Origin: JACVRN01 sp963715565
Lineage (GTDB): Bacteria > Acidobacteriota > Blastocatellia > Pyrinomonadales > Pyrinomonadaceae
Assembly: GCA_963715565.1 (NCBI GenBank)
Contig: OY970256.1
Coordinates: 6,138,001 to 6,202,000, forward strand
Direction: 5' to 3'
DNA: 64,000 nucleotides
Below the pieces are notes generated by a model. The model was not told the DNA's origin, searched no databases, and saw nothing but the letters and a program-made list of their open reading frames with translations. Positions 6,878 to 14,966 of this stretch are shown piece by piece (within the stretch, counting starts at the first letter, position 1; every line of letters begins with the position of its first letter). Position numbers and translations under genes: made by a program.

Positions 6878-9028
6878 ATGAACATTAGTTACAACTGGCT
6901 TCGTGAGTTGACGGGCACGAATCAAGAGCCGCGCGAGCTGGCGCAAGCCTTGACGATGATTGGCCTCGCGGTGGACGGCGTTCACGAGCGGGGCGATGAT
7001 TTCGTACTTGAGATTGATTTGACTTCGAATCGCCCTGACTGTCTTTCGCATCTGGGCGTTGCGCGCGAAGTGATGGTCAAAGAAGGCGGCTCGCTGCGGC
7101 TGCCGGACGCGCGCCCGTCCAGTGTGGAAGGACGCGCCGAAGATTTCACGGCGGTCGAGATAGATGACGCCGGGTTGTGCCCGCGTTATGCGGGGCGTGT
7201 CGTGCGCGGCGTTCGCATAGGGCCTTCGCCCGAATGGCTGGTCAAGCGCCTTGAAGCCATAGGCCAGCGCGCCATCAACAACGTCGCAGATATCACCAAC
7301 TACGTGTTGCACGAGATGGGCCAGCCGCTTCACGCTTTCGATCTCAGTAAACTATCAGAGCATCGCATCATTGTCCGCCGCGCTCGCCCCGGTGAAAAGC
7401 TCACGACGCTCGACGGCGTCGAGCGCAAACTTGACGAAGAAATGCTGGTTATCGCGGACGCCACGCGCGCGGTTGCGCTGGCGGGCATCATGGGAGGTCT
7501 GGAGACGGAGATTTCCGAGGCGACCGAAGATGTGTTGATTGAGAGCGCCTATTTCGACCCGGCTTCAGTGAGGCGCACGGCACGCGCGCTCGGTCTCAAC
7601 ACGGAAGCTTCCTATCGATTCGAGCGCGGCACGGATTACGAAGGCGTGATTCGCGCGCAAGCGAGGGCCGTGGCTTTAATCACGGAGCTTGCGGGCGGGC
7701 GTGCGACCGAAAACGCAGTTGACATTTACCCGCAGCCAATCAAGCCGCCCGTCGTAGAGCTGCGCCCCGCCAGAGTCAAAGCTTTAACGGGCTTGAGCGT
7801 AGAGGTCGAAGATATCAAGCGTATCCTCAAAGCGCTGGGCTTCGCGGAGCGCGTGCGTGAGCTTCAAATTGAGCTTGAGCCGAGCTTTCGCGACGGCGTG
7901 CTAGAAATTTCGTCTGCGAGCTTGACGGGCGCGCTTGCCTTTGTCGCTCCGACGTGGCGCGTGGACATAGAACGCGAAGAAGACCTCGTGGAAGAAGTCG
8001 CGCGCCACACGGGCTACGACCGTATTGCATCTGAATTACCGCCTTCGACACAGGCGGGCGAGTATCCTACGGGCGCGGCCAGAAAGCGCGCGATGCGTCA
8101 CACTCTGACGGACTTCGGCTACGACGAAGCCATCAACTTCAGCTTCGTCAACACGTCTTACGACCGCCGCTTCGAGCTTGTCCCGGAGTTCGCCAAACTT
8201 GAGAGTGCAGGTGATGAGCCTTTCGTCACGCTTAGCAACCCGATCATAGAAGGTGTCGTGCGTATGCGTACCACGCTCTTGCCGGGTCTGCTCGAATCCG
8301 TGCGCCACAATTTCAATCACGGCACGCGCGATGTGCGGCTCTTTGAAACGGGGATAATTTTCAGTAAGTCGCAAACGGCGGGAGAGCTGCCCATCGAGCG
8401 TGAAGCTTTCGCCTTGTTAGCGACCGGCGGCGCGACCGAAGAAGGAAGACGCGCGCCCGTACGCGAGCTGGATTTTTATGATTTGAAAGGCGCGCTCGAA
8501 GCCGCCGCCGACGCCATGAAGCTGCCGCCCTTAAAGTTTGAACCGGCAACGGCGCGTCACCTGCGCGAAGGACAAGCGGCGCGCGTTCATCTGGAAGGGC
8601 AGGGAGCTATCGGCACTATCGGCAGATTGAGCGAGGAGCTTGCAGCCGAGTGGAAATTCCGCCAGCCGGTTTACGTCGCGGAGCTTGATTTTACTTCGCT
8701 TCAGACAGTCGCGGAACTGCCCGTGCTCTACGCGCCGCTTGCGCGCTATCCTTCGGTCGTGCGCGACGTGTCCCTGCTTATAGAGCGCCGCATCACTCTC
8801 GCCGAGATGCTTGAAACCATCTTCGGCTTGCAGCTTGAAACCCTGCGCGACGCAAAGCTGGTGGATGTTTACGAAGGCGCGAGCTTGCCCGAAGGTCGTC
8901 GCTCTGTGACGCTGCGTCTGGAATATCGCGCGGATGAAAGAACCCTGCGTGATGAAGAAGTGGACGAGATGCACGCCCGCGTGGTCACTGCGCTCGCTGA
9001 AAAATTCGGAGCCCAACAAAGAGTCTAG
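6878..9028 (+). CDS. pheT: Phenylalanyl-tRNA synthetase beta subunit, lacking the N-terminal OB domain
   Basis: The 716-residue product has the B1 start (NISYNWLRELTG...TMIGLAVDGV), B3/B4 (QPLHAFDLSKL, IMGGLETEIS, SYRFERGTDYEG), a core-like region (RVDIEREEDLVEEVAR, NFSFVN), and a C-terminal FDX-ACB anticodon-binding domain (RYPSVVRDVSLLI to the end). Typical bacterial PheT has about 800 residues because a tRNA-binding OB fold of about 110 residues (B2) is inserted after the first 40 or so. Here GLAVDGVHERGDDF runs straight into LEIDLTSNRPDCL, so B2 is absent without a frameshift. The last codons and TAG stop merge into the repeat at 9021. No clear Shine-Dalgarno is seen before the ATG. Confidence 0.95.
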   Translation: MNISYNWLRELTGTNQEPRELAQALTMIGLAVDGVHERGDDFVLEIDLTSNRPDCLSHLGVAREVMVKEGGSLRLPDARPSSVEGRAEDFTAVEIDDAGLCPRYAGRVVRGVRIGPSPEWLVKRLEAIGQRAINNVADITNYVLHEMGQPLHAFDLSKLSEHRIIVRRARPGEKLTTLDGVERKLDEEMLVIADATRAVALAGIMGGLETEISEATEDVLIESAYFDPASVRRTARALGLNTEASYRFERGTDYEGVIRAQARAVALITELAGGRATENAVDIYPQPIKPPVVELRPARVKALTGLSVEVEDIKRILKALGFAERVRELQIELEPSFRDGVLEISSASLTGALAFVAPTWRVDIEREEDLVEEVARHTGYDRIASELPPSTQAGEYPTGAARKRAMRHTLTDFGYDEAINFSFVNTSYDRRFELVPEFAKLESAGDEPFVTLSNPIIEGVVRMRTTLLPGLLESVRHNFNHGTRDVRLFETGIIFSKSQTAGELPIEREAFALLATGGATEEGRRAPVRELDFYDLKGALEAAADAMKLPPLKFEPATARHLREGQAARVHLEGQGAIGTIGRLSEELAAEWKFRQPVYVAELDFTSLQTVAELPVLYAPLARYPSVVRDVSLLIERRITLAEMLETIFGLQLETLRDAKLVDVYEGASLPEGRRSVTLRLEYRADERTLRDEEVDEMHARVVTALAEKFGAQQRV

Positions 9029-9107
9029 CGAGTCAGGAGTCTGGAGTCTGGAGTCAAAAAAATAAATTTCCTTCTGACTCCAGACTCCTGACTCTAAGAC
9101 TCTAGAC
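9021..9107. repeat. Heptamer-arm hairpin H5 (pheT|zapB)
   Basis: The left arm repeats GAGTCTG/GAGTCAG units from inside the pheT stop (GAGTCTAG at 9021) to 9055. The right arm (9076-9107) repeats GACTCCA/GACTCCT/GACTCTA. An AT-rich loop of about 20 nt separates them. The first unit overlaps the last codons of pheT, so repeat and gene end have merged. Confidence 0.85.
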
Positions 9108-9177
9108 TTTTACGACGCTTAGTCGCATAATCTTGGGGCTTTCCCGATGCCCCCCGTTACGTAGAGGAAAACAGGCG

Positions 9178-9459
9178 ATGGTCGGCTTATCTGGACTGGA
9201 AAAATTCTCTCATCTCGAAGACAAAATCTACCGTACCATCGAGTTGACGAAATCGCTTCGCCAGGAAAAAGAAGCTCTCGAAAGAGAAATTGCTTCGGTG
9301 CGGCGCGAGCTGGGAACGCTCCTTAATGAAAAGGAGCGGCTGGAAACTCACGTTGAGCGCCTCTTGTCGGAGCGCGACACGATTCGCATGAAGGTCGAAG
9401 CCATGCTCGACGCCATCGCGGCGCTCGACCCCGAAATGGTGGAGGCGATGCGTAAATAA
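9178..9459 (+). CDS. ZapB-like coiled-coil cell-division protein
   Basis: A small, almost wholly coiled-coil protein of 93 residues (SHLEDKIYRTIELTKSLRQ, EKEALEREIASVRREL, NEKERLETHVERLL). The ATG at 9178 was preferred over 9133 because GTAGAGGAA lies just before it and the extension is Pro/Cys-rich. In proteobacteria ZapB is a coiled coil that binds ZapA and bundles FtsZ at midcell. The zapA gene follows 21 bp downstream, which supports a division role, but coiled-coil similarity alone is weak evidence. The symbol is left blank for that reason. Confidence 0.75.
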   Translation: MVGLSGLEKFSHLEDKIYRTIELTKSLRQEKEALEREIASVRRELGTLLNEKERLETHVERLLSERDTIRMKVEAMLDAIAALDPEMVEAMRK

Positions 9460-9480
9460 AAAAAAGAGATTTGTGGTCGT

Positions 9481-9852
9481 ATGAGTTTTAATAAAATCAA
9501 CACAGACGCCCCCACGACCCCTACCATCAGGGTCGAGATTTATAATCAGACCTACAACATCCGCTCGGACGGCGACAGCGAATACATCACGCAGCTTGCG
9601 GAATTTGTGGACAGCCGGATGCGCGAGATTTCTTCCGGCACGCTGACTGTGGACTCACTCAAGGTCGCCATCCTCGCCGCGCTTCACATCGCAGACGAGT
9701 TGCACCGCCTCAAACGCCTGCACGAACAGGCCGACTCGCAGCTCGCTTCGCGCAGCGCCGAATGCGCCGAGATGCTCGACCGCCTGCTCAAAGTCCGCAC
9801 CAACGTCGAACAGCAACAAAACAGCTCTGCGGGCAACATCGCCTTCACATAA
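9481..9852 (+). CDS. zapA: Cell division protein ZapA
   Basis: The 123-residue product has the ZapA layout: an N-terminal globular domain (IRVEIYNQTYNIRS, GDSEYITQLAEFVDSRMREI), then a helix and coiled coil (LHIADELHRLKRLHEQADSQL). ZapA binds FtsZ and cross-links protofilaments at the division ring. zapA lies directly upstream of the 6S RNA gene, an arrangement conserved in many bacteria. A stem with one bulge (9885-9920) follows the stop. Confidence 0.9.
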   Translation: MSFNKINTDAPTTPTIRVEIYNQTYNIRSDGDSEYITQLAEFVDSRMREISSGTLTVDSLKVAILAALHIADELHRLKRLHEQADSQLASRSAECAEMLDRLLKVRTNVEQQQNSSAGNIAFT

Positions 9853-9884
9853 AAATAGAAAAATAAAGGTTATGGATTGGAGTC

Positions 9885-9920
9885 CGAGGGCTGGAAAAAA
9901 CTTTCTCTTTTCCAGCCTCG
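9885..9920 (+). terminator. Hairpin after zapA
   Basis: CGAGGGCTGGAAAA (9885-9898) pairs with TTTTCCAGCCTCG (9908-9920) with one bulged base and a 9-nt loop. It lies between zapA and the 6S RNA promoter. No T-run follows, so intrinsic termination is uncertain. Confidence 0.5.
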
Positions 9921-9925
9921 AATCT

Positions 9926-9955
9926 CTGACATCTATTTTAAATCTATGCTAGTAT
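9926..9955 (+). promoter_or_regulatory. Sigma-70-type promoter of 6S RNA
   Basis: CTGACA (9926-9931) and TAGTAT (9950-9955) are separated by 18 bp and resemble -35 and -10 elements. Start of transcription would fall near 9962, matching the 5' end of the 6S closing stem at 9967. Confidence 0.6.
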
Positions 9956-9962
9956 TATTTCT

Positions 9963-10168
9963 GGCAGAGGGAAAAATTCTGCGGGGTTCGTCACCGAGTT
10001 ACGATGATTGAGCCAACGCCGATAAAACGGGAGACCGATGCCGCATTTGAGCCAGTGCATTCCTTCATCGTTAAGGAAATGCCAGAGGCTGCGGCTTCAC
10101 AGAGGTCACCCACCTGTTAATGCAGGTTCAATTACGGCTGCGGAACGGCCATTGCGGATTTCCCTCTA
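9963..10168 (+). ncRNA. ssrS: 6S RNA
   Basis: 6S RNA binds housekeeping RNA polymerase holoenzyme by mimicking an open promoter and lowers transcription in stationary phase. The ends pair: GAGGGAAA at 9967-9974 with TTTCCCTC at 10159-10166. Inside them CTGCGGGGTTCG near the 5' side faces TACGGCTGCGG near the 3' side, as in known 6S RNAs, and the hairpin CACCTGTTAATGCAGGTTCA corresponds to the 3' strand of the central bubble. Length is about 200 nt. The position directly after zapA, plus a promoter and a strong downstream hairpin with a T-run (10181-10258), supports the call. Confidence 0.85.
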
Positions 10169-10180
10169 GCCATCAAAGCA

Positions 10181-10258
10181 GAGGTCGGAGGCTAGAGGTT
10201 AGAGGTTAGTAGACGAGCTTTTTTACTGACCTCTAACCTCTGACCTCTGACCTCTTTT
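10181..10258. repeat. Heptamer-arm hairpin H6 with T-run (6S RNA|ymdB)
   Basis: The left arm (10181-10210) holds GAGGTCG/GAGGCTA/GAGGTTA units and the right arm (10225-10254) holds GACCTCT/AACCTCT/GACCTCT/GACCTC. TTTTT follows, so this copy could end 6S RNA transcription. It ends shortly before ymdB. Confidence 0.8.
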
Positions 10259-10284
10259 TCATAGGACCGTATAGCAGCGAATCA

Positions 10285-11067
10285 ATGAAGATTTTAATGA
10301 TAGGCGATGTGGTGGCGAAGCCCGGGCGCGTGGCCGTGATGGAGCGCATAGAGGACTTGCGCGAACAGCACGCGATTGACCTGGTCGTGATGAACGCCGA
10401 GAACGTCGCGGGCGGATTTTCCATCACACCGCGTCTGGCCGACGAAATGTTCGCGGCGGGCGTGGACGTCATGACTTCCGGCAACCACATCTACGACAAG
10501 CGCGAAGTCATCCCTTACATAGAGGAGCAACCGCGCTTGCTGCGTCCCCTTAATTACCCGCCGGGCTCGCCCGGGCGTGGTGTCTGGACGGGCGAAGTAC
10601 GCGGCACGCCCGTCGCCGTCATCAATCTCATAGGGCGCGTCTTTATGCCGCCTGCGGACGATCCCTTTCGCGCCGCAGACCGTGCCGTCAATGCGCTAGA
10701 CAGTGAGATCAAGGTGCGGCTCGTGGACATGCACGGCGAGGCGACTTCCGAAAAATGCGCGATGGGTTGGTATCTGGACGGTCGCGCGTCTGCCGTAGTT
10801 GGCACGCACACGCACATACAAACGGCGGACGAACGCATCCTGACGAAAGGCACGGCCTATATCACGGACATCGGCATGACGGGGAGCTACGCAGGCGTCA
10901 TCGGCATGAACAAGGACGACGTGATTAATCGCTTCACCTCCGCCCTGAACCGGCGCGCAGAACATTCGACGGGCGACGTGCGTATCTGTGCAGTGGTAAT
11001 CGACGTGGACGAGACAACAGGCCGCGCCAGAGAAATCTCGCGTCTTTCTCTGCCACACGAATCCTAA
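10285..11067 (+). CDS. ymdB: YmdB-family metallophosphoesterase (cyclic-nucleotide phosphodiesterase)
   Basis: The 260-residue product keeps all metal and catalytic positions of the family: D8 in IGDVVAKPGR, E39-N40 in NAENVAGG, N67-H68 in SGNHIYD, H150 in DMHGEATSEK, and H175 and H177 in GTHTHIQT. Bacillus YmdB hydrolyses 2',3'-cyclic nucleotides and influences motility and biofilm decisions. ymdB is often downstream of rny (RNase Y); here rny is missing and the gene follows zapA and 6S RNA. It ends in the hairpin at 11071, which it shares with a convergent thioesterase gene. Confidence 0.93.
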   Translation: MKILMIGDVVAKPGRVAVMERIEDLREQHAIDLVVMNAENVAGGFSITPRLADEMFAAGVDVMTSGNHIYDKREVIPYIEEQPRLLRPLNYPPGSPGRGVWTGEVRGTPVAVINLIGRVFMPPADDPFRAADRAVNALDSEIKVRLVDMHGEATSEKCAMGWYLDGRASAVVGTHTHIQTADERILTKGTAYITDIGMTGSYAGVIGMNKDDVINRFTSALNRRAEHSTGDVRICAVVIDVDETTGRAREISRLSLPHES

Positions 11068-11070
11068 AGA

Positions 11071-11171
11071 GTAAGCAGTAGGAAGTAAGCAGTGAGCAGT
11101 AAAAAGAAAGTGGGCGGCAAGCCATGTCAAGCAGCTTTTCGTTCGACTGCTTACTGCTCACTGCTTACTTC
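11071..11171. repeat. Heptamer-arm hairpin H7 between convergent genes
   Basis: The left arm repeats GTAAGCA/GTAGGAA/GTAAGCA/GTGAGCA and the right arm (from about 11145) repeats the complement ACTGCTT/ACTGCTC/ACTGCTT. The loop is unusually long (about 35-40 nt). It sits between the ends of ymdB and the thioesterase gene and may serve as a bidirectional terminator. Confidence 0.8.
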
Positions 11172-11182
11172 TAACTTTCCTT

Positions 11183-11686
11183 CTATTCTGGCGCACTGCC
11201 TTCGGGGACGCGGCCTGCGGGTGGTTGCGTCAGGTGAATTGCTTCATCGCTGGCTGCGCCTTTGAGGAGTTGGGTGTAGATTTCGGGGAAGGAGCGGACG
11301 CGGCCCGTGGTGGCATCCGTGACGACGTGGCCCGTCTCGCCTTCGGCAATGACGACGCCGTCCGAAAGACGCACGATTTCATAGCCGAAGCGAAGGGAGC
11401 GACGCCGCAGCTCTGTAATCTGTGTACGGACGATAATCTCGTCGTCATAATGCGCGGGGGCTTTGTAACGACAGTAGCTTTCGGCCACGACTAGAAAAGC
11501 GTGCTCGTTCTCCTCCATGTCGCGATAGGAAAAGCCGCGCGCACGACAAAATTCCGTGCGGCCAATTTCAAACCAGACCAGGTAGTTGGCATGATAGACC
11601 ACGCCCATCTTGTCCGTTTCGGAATAACGCACGCGCAGGAGCGTCTCGTGCCACTGTTCGAACTGAGCATCGTCCACGTTCATCAT
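11183..11686 (-). CDS. YbgC/FadM-type acyl-CoA thioesterase
   Basis: A hot-dog fold 4HBT thioesterase of 167 residues from the ATG at 11686. GGAGG lies 12-13 bases upstream of it, whereas the upstream GTG at 11707 has no ribosome site. The active-site block RYSETDKMGVVYHANYLVWF has the catalytic Asp (residue 25) and the HANY motif, followed by FEIGRTEFCRARG and later RTQITELRRRSLRF. Such enzymes hydrolyse acyl-CoA or acyl-ACP in the cytoplasm. The substrate cannot be told; a link to the downstream acyl-CoA genes is plausible but not shown. Confidence 0.88.
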   Translation of the reverse strand: MMNVDDAQFEQWHETLLRVRYSETDKMGVVYHANYLVWFEIGRTEFCRARGFSYRDMEENEHAFLVVAESYCRYKAPAHYDDEIIVRTQITELRRRSLRFGYEIVRLSDGVVIAEGETGHVVTDATTGRVRSFPEIYTQLLKGAASDEAIHLTQPPAGRVPEGSAPE

Positions 11687-11773
11687 CAGAGCGGATTCGC
11701 CTCCCACTTGCCAACTTGGAAACTGATGAAATTTTCCGCCGAGTAAGCGGACTATAAAAGCGAAGGGTTATTG

Positions 11774-13084
11774 ATGTCAAAGCAAATCAGAACGTGTGCC
11801 GTGGCCTTTGTCGCCGCCGTCTCCATTTTCGTTTCGCTCACGCTCGTCGGCCCACGCGCCGGAGCGCAGCAGGGCGCTACCGCAGTTGCGCCCACCAACG
11901 CCAAGACAGCCGCCGTCATCGCCGCCACCGCCGACGTTCTGCGCGAAACTTCCGAGCTTAGAGAACTCCCTATCCTGCGCCCCGTTAAAAGCGGCGCACA
12001 GTCGCGCGCCGAAATCGAGCGCATGATTATCAAGAACCTCAACGAAGAGACGACGCCCGAAGAGATGCATGCCTCGGAAGCCGCGCTCAAAAAGCTAGGG
12101 CTCGTGCCCGCGGATTTTCAGTTTCGTCCCTTCCTCATAAATCTTTTGACCGAGCAGGTCGCGGGCTATTACGACCCGAAGGCGCAGGAGTTTTATCTTG
12201 CCGACTGGATTGACGTGGATGGTCAAAAGCCCGTCATGGCGCACGAGCTGACACACGCCCTGCAAGACCAACATTTCAACCTGCGCCGTTTCGAGAAGTG
12301 GCCCAAGGGTGATTCCGACGCAGAGATGGCTGCGCACGCCCTGATTGAAGGCGATGCCACGCTCGCCATGATTCGCTACGTCACGCGCGACCCGCAGCGC
12401 ATAGTGGCCTTCGCCAAATCCCTCGGCTCGACCGATAGCCAATCCGAGCAGATTGAAAAAGCTCCGCGCGCTTTGCGCGAAAGCCTGCTCTTTCCCTACG
12501 AACACGGCGCGCAATGGGTGACGGCTATTTACCGTCGCGGCGGCTGGTCGCTCGTCTCCAAGGCTTATACAGAGCTGCCGCAATCCACCGAGCAGATTCT
12601 TCATCCCGAAAAATATTTCGCGCGTGAAGCGCCCGTCAAAGTCGAGCTGCCGGACGTGCGCTCCTCTTTGGGCTCTGGCTGGAAACGCATTGATACGGAT
12701 GTCAACGGCGAGTGGGGCTTCTATCTTATCCTGAACGAATACGCGAGCGCGTCTGCGAAAGCTGCCGCCGCCGGTTGGAGCGGCGACCGCTTCAGTGTTT
12801 ACGAAGAGCCTAAGACGGGCCAGGTCTTCATCGCGCAGGTGAGCGTCTGGGATACCGAAGGCGAGGCGCGTGAATTTTTCGACGCCTACGCGACTCGCAC
12901 CGAAGCGCGTTACAAGGGCGCAACGAAACTGGACGTGCCGCAAGCGCGCGGGACGGCTCGCGGCTTCCGCACAAACGAAGCGGGAAGCGTTTTGATAGAA
13001 CAACGCGGCACGCGCGTCGTCGTCCTCGAAGGCGTGCCGGAGAAAACGGACGCCGCCGCGCTGTTGAAAAAAATCTGGGGATGA
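11774..13084 (+). CDS. Secreted HExxH-containing predicted zinc metalloprotease
   Basis: The 436-residue product has a signal peptide (hydrophobic residues 8-25, AGA|QQ-like cleavage near 31). H157-E158-L-T-H161 in VMAHELTHALQDQHF is a zinc HExxH helix, and E192 in HALIEGDATLA is the likely third ligand, a gluzincin-like arrangement. I do not recognise a named peptidase family. Upstream, LLTEQVAGYYDPK and EFYLADWI are likely parts of the substrate cleft. The ATG at 11774 follows a weak GAAGGG; a TTG three bases earlier is less likely. It diverges from the thioesterase gene and is followed by a heptamer hairpin. Confidence 0.8.
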   Translation: MSKQIRTCAVAFVAAVSIFVSLTLVGPRAGAQQGATAVAPTNAKTAAVIAATADVLRETSELRELPILRPVKSGAQSRAEIERMIIKNLNEETTPEEMHASEAALKKLGLVPADFQFRPFLINLLTEQVAGYYDPKAQEFYLADWIDVDGQKPVMAHELTHALQDQHFNLRRFEKWPKGDSDAEMAAHALIEGDATLAMIRYVTRDPQRIVAFAKSLGSTDSQSEQIEKAPRALRESLLFPYEHGAQWVTAIYRRGGWSLVSKAYTELPQSTEQILHPEKYFAREAPVKVELPDVRSSLGSGWKRIDTDVNGEWGFYLILNEYASASAKAAAAGWSGDRFSVYEEPKTGQVFIAQVSVWDTEGEAREFFDAYATRTEARYKGATKLDVPQARGTARGFRTNEAGSVLIEQRGTRVVVLEGVPEKTDAAALLKKIWG

Positions 13085-13086
13085 AA

Positions 13087-13176
13087 GAAAAGCCGTAAAT
13101 CGTAAATCGTGAATCGTCAATAGAGAAAAGCAGTTCTTTCTATTGACGATTTACCATTTACGATTTACGGCTTTTC
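13087..13176. repeat. Heptamer-arm hairpin H8
   Basis: GAAAAGCC and GGCTTTTC clamp the ends. The left arm holds GTAAATC/GTAAATC/GTGAATC/GTCAATA and the right arm the complementary TTGACGA/TTTACCA/TTTACGA/TTTACGG. It shares its unit with H4 at 6799, more than 6 kb away. Confidence 0.85.
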
Positions 13177-13325
13177 CCCTTCCGTTGTCTTGCCGCTTCT
13201 TTCTGTGCTATTTTTGGCCCACTGTAGCTCTAGCAATCTTAATTCAAAGGCTGGGTGCCATATCGAACGAGCGCGCTCGTGTGCGTCTGTTCGACTTGCG
13301 GTGGGCAGTTTCAGCCCCGGTCATA

Positions 13326-14966
13326 ATGAAGTCTGAAGTACAAGAGGCTTCCCCCGAAACGCGCTCGCGCCTGAAGGAGCTGGCCGAAGAACTCGGGCGG
13401 CTCGAAGCCAAACTCAAACTCGGCGGCGGTCCAGACAAGATCGAGCGCCAGCACCAGCAGGGCAAGCTCACCGCGCGCGAGCGCATAGAGCTTCTGCTTG
13501 ATAAGGACAGTTACGCTCAGGAGATTGGTCTCCTTGTCGCCTACGACGAGTACAAGGGGCAGGCTCCCGCCGCCGGGGTGGTCACGGTCATGGGGCGCGT
13601 CTCTGGGCGCGAGGTCGTCGTGGTCGCCAACGAGGCGACCGTCAAGGCAGGCTCTTGGTGGCCCGAGACAATCAAAAAAATTCTGCGGGCGCAGGAGATT
13701 GCCATGCGCTCGCACGTGCCCATCATCTACCTTGTTGATTCGGCGGGCGTCAATCTTCCATATCAGGGCGGAGTCTTTCCCGGACAGTACGGCGCGGCAC
13801 GCATCTTTTATTACAACTCAATCATGCGTCGCTATCTGAAGATTCCGCAGATTGCGGCGGTGATGGGGCCGTGCATCGCTGGCGGAGCATACCTGCCCGC
13901 GCTCTCCGACATTATCATCATGGTCGAGGGCACCTCCTTTATGGGCCTGGGCGGTGCGAATCTGGTCAAGGGCGCAACGGGTCAGACGATTGATAACGAG
14001 ACTTTGGGTGGGGCGCGTACGCACAACGCCATTTCCGGTGTCGCGCATTATCGTGTCGAGACAGACGAGCTGTGTGTCGCAAAGATCAGGGAGTTCGTTT
14101 CAGAGCTTCCCATCAAGCCGCCAACCGCCGTTTCGATTACGGAGAGCGTGGAAGCGGCGCGCCCCGCATCAGACCTCTACGAGATACTGCCCGAAGATCA
14201 TCGCCAGCCCTACGACATGCGCGAGGTCTTGAAGTGTTTGCTCGACGAAGGACACTTCGACGAGTTTCAGGCAGATTACGCGCGCGAGATGATAACGGGT
14301 CATGCGCGCATATGCGGCATACAGGTCGGCGTCATTGCTAACAATCGCGGAATGATTCGCCAGCCTTCGGGGCCGCCACGCTTTGGCGGCATCGTCTACA
14401 CGGAATCAGCCGAAAAGACCGCCTACTTTATAGAGACCTGCAATCGTCATCAAACGCCGCTCCTTTTTATACAGGACGTTTCGGGCTTTATGGTCGGAGC
14501 GGAAGCGGAGCATTCGGGCATCATTCGCGCGGGCGCACGCTTTGTAGAAGCTATGGCGACCGCCGCCGTTCCCAAAATCGTACTGACCATCAATCACGCT
14601 TCGGGCGCGGGCTATTACGCGATGGCGGGTCAGGGCTTCGACCCGGACTTCATCTTCAGTTGGCCCACCGGGCGCATGGGCGTCATGGAAGGTGATTCAG
14701 CCGTGCAGGCTACTTTCGGCACACAACTCGACAAGTTAAAGAAAGAGGGCAAGGGGCCGGACGACGAGCTGCGTGCGGAGATGGAGCGTGTGCGCGCGAC
14801 GTATGAGCAGCAGTTGGATGCCAAGTACGCGGCGGCGCGCGGGTTTGTGGACGCGGTGCTTGTGCCGGAGATAACGCGCGATGCGCTGGAGCTGGCGCTG
14901 CGTGTAAGCCTTAATTATCCGGGGCCGCACCTGGGGCAATTCGTGCTGCCGCCCGCGCTCTTTTAG
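13326..14966 (+). CDS. Acyl-CoA carboxylase, carboxyltransferase (beta) subunit
   Basis: The 546-residue product has both crotonase-like halves of a biotin-dependent carboxyltransferase. The first half has GKLTARERIELLLD, VVANEATVKAGSWWPET and the acyl-CoA site GPCIAGGAYLPALSD; the second has the biotin site GFMVGAEAEHSGIIR and HASGAGYYAMAG. It transfers CO2 from carboxybiotin to an acyl-CoA. The relatives that come to mind are methylcrotonyl-, geranyl- and propionyl-CoA carboxylases; AtuA genes downstream favour a branched or terpenoid acyl-CoA. No biotin carboxylase or carrier is in the window, so partners lie elsewhere. The ATG at 13326 was chosen because an upstream in-frame extension reads from the repeat and is atypical. 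Confidence 0.9.
   Translation: MKSEVQEASPETRSRLKELAEELGRLEAKLKLGGGPDKIERQHQQGKLTARERIELLLDKDSYAQEIGLLVAYDEYKGQAPAAGVVTVMGRVSGREVVVVANEATVKAGSWWPETIKKILRAQEIAMRSHVPIIYLVDSAGVNLPYQGGVFPGQYGAARIFYYNSIMRRYLKIPQIAAVMGPCIAGGAYLPALSDIIIMVEGTSFMGLGGANLVKGATGQTIDNETLGGARTHNAISGVAHYRVETDELCVAKIREFVSELPIKPPTAVSITESVEAARPASDLYEILPEDHRQPYDMREVLKCLLDEGHFDEFQADYAREMITGHARICGIQVGVIANNRGMIRQPSGPPRFGGIVYTESAEKTAYFIETCNRHQTPLLFIQDVSGFMVGAEAEHSGIIRAGARFVEAMATAAVPKIVLTINHASGAGYYAMAGQGFDPDFIFSWPTGRMGVMEGDSAVQATFGTQLDKLKKEGKGPDDELRAEMERVRATYEQQLDAKYAAARGFVDAVLVPEITRDALELALRVSLNYPGPHLGQFVLPPALF

Noticed and set aside
12095..13120. 341-codon antisense frame over the secreted protease
   Set aside because: The plus-strand frame has a signal peptide and zinc motif; the antisense product has no recognisable features.
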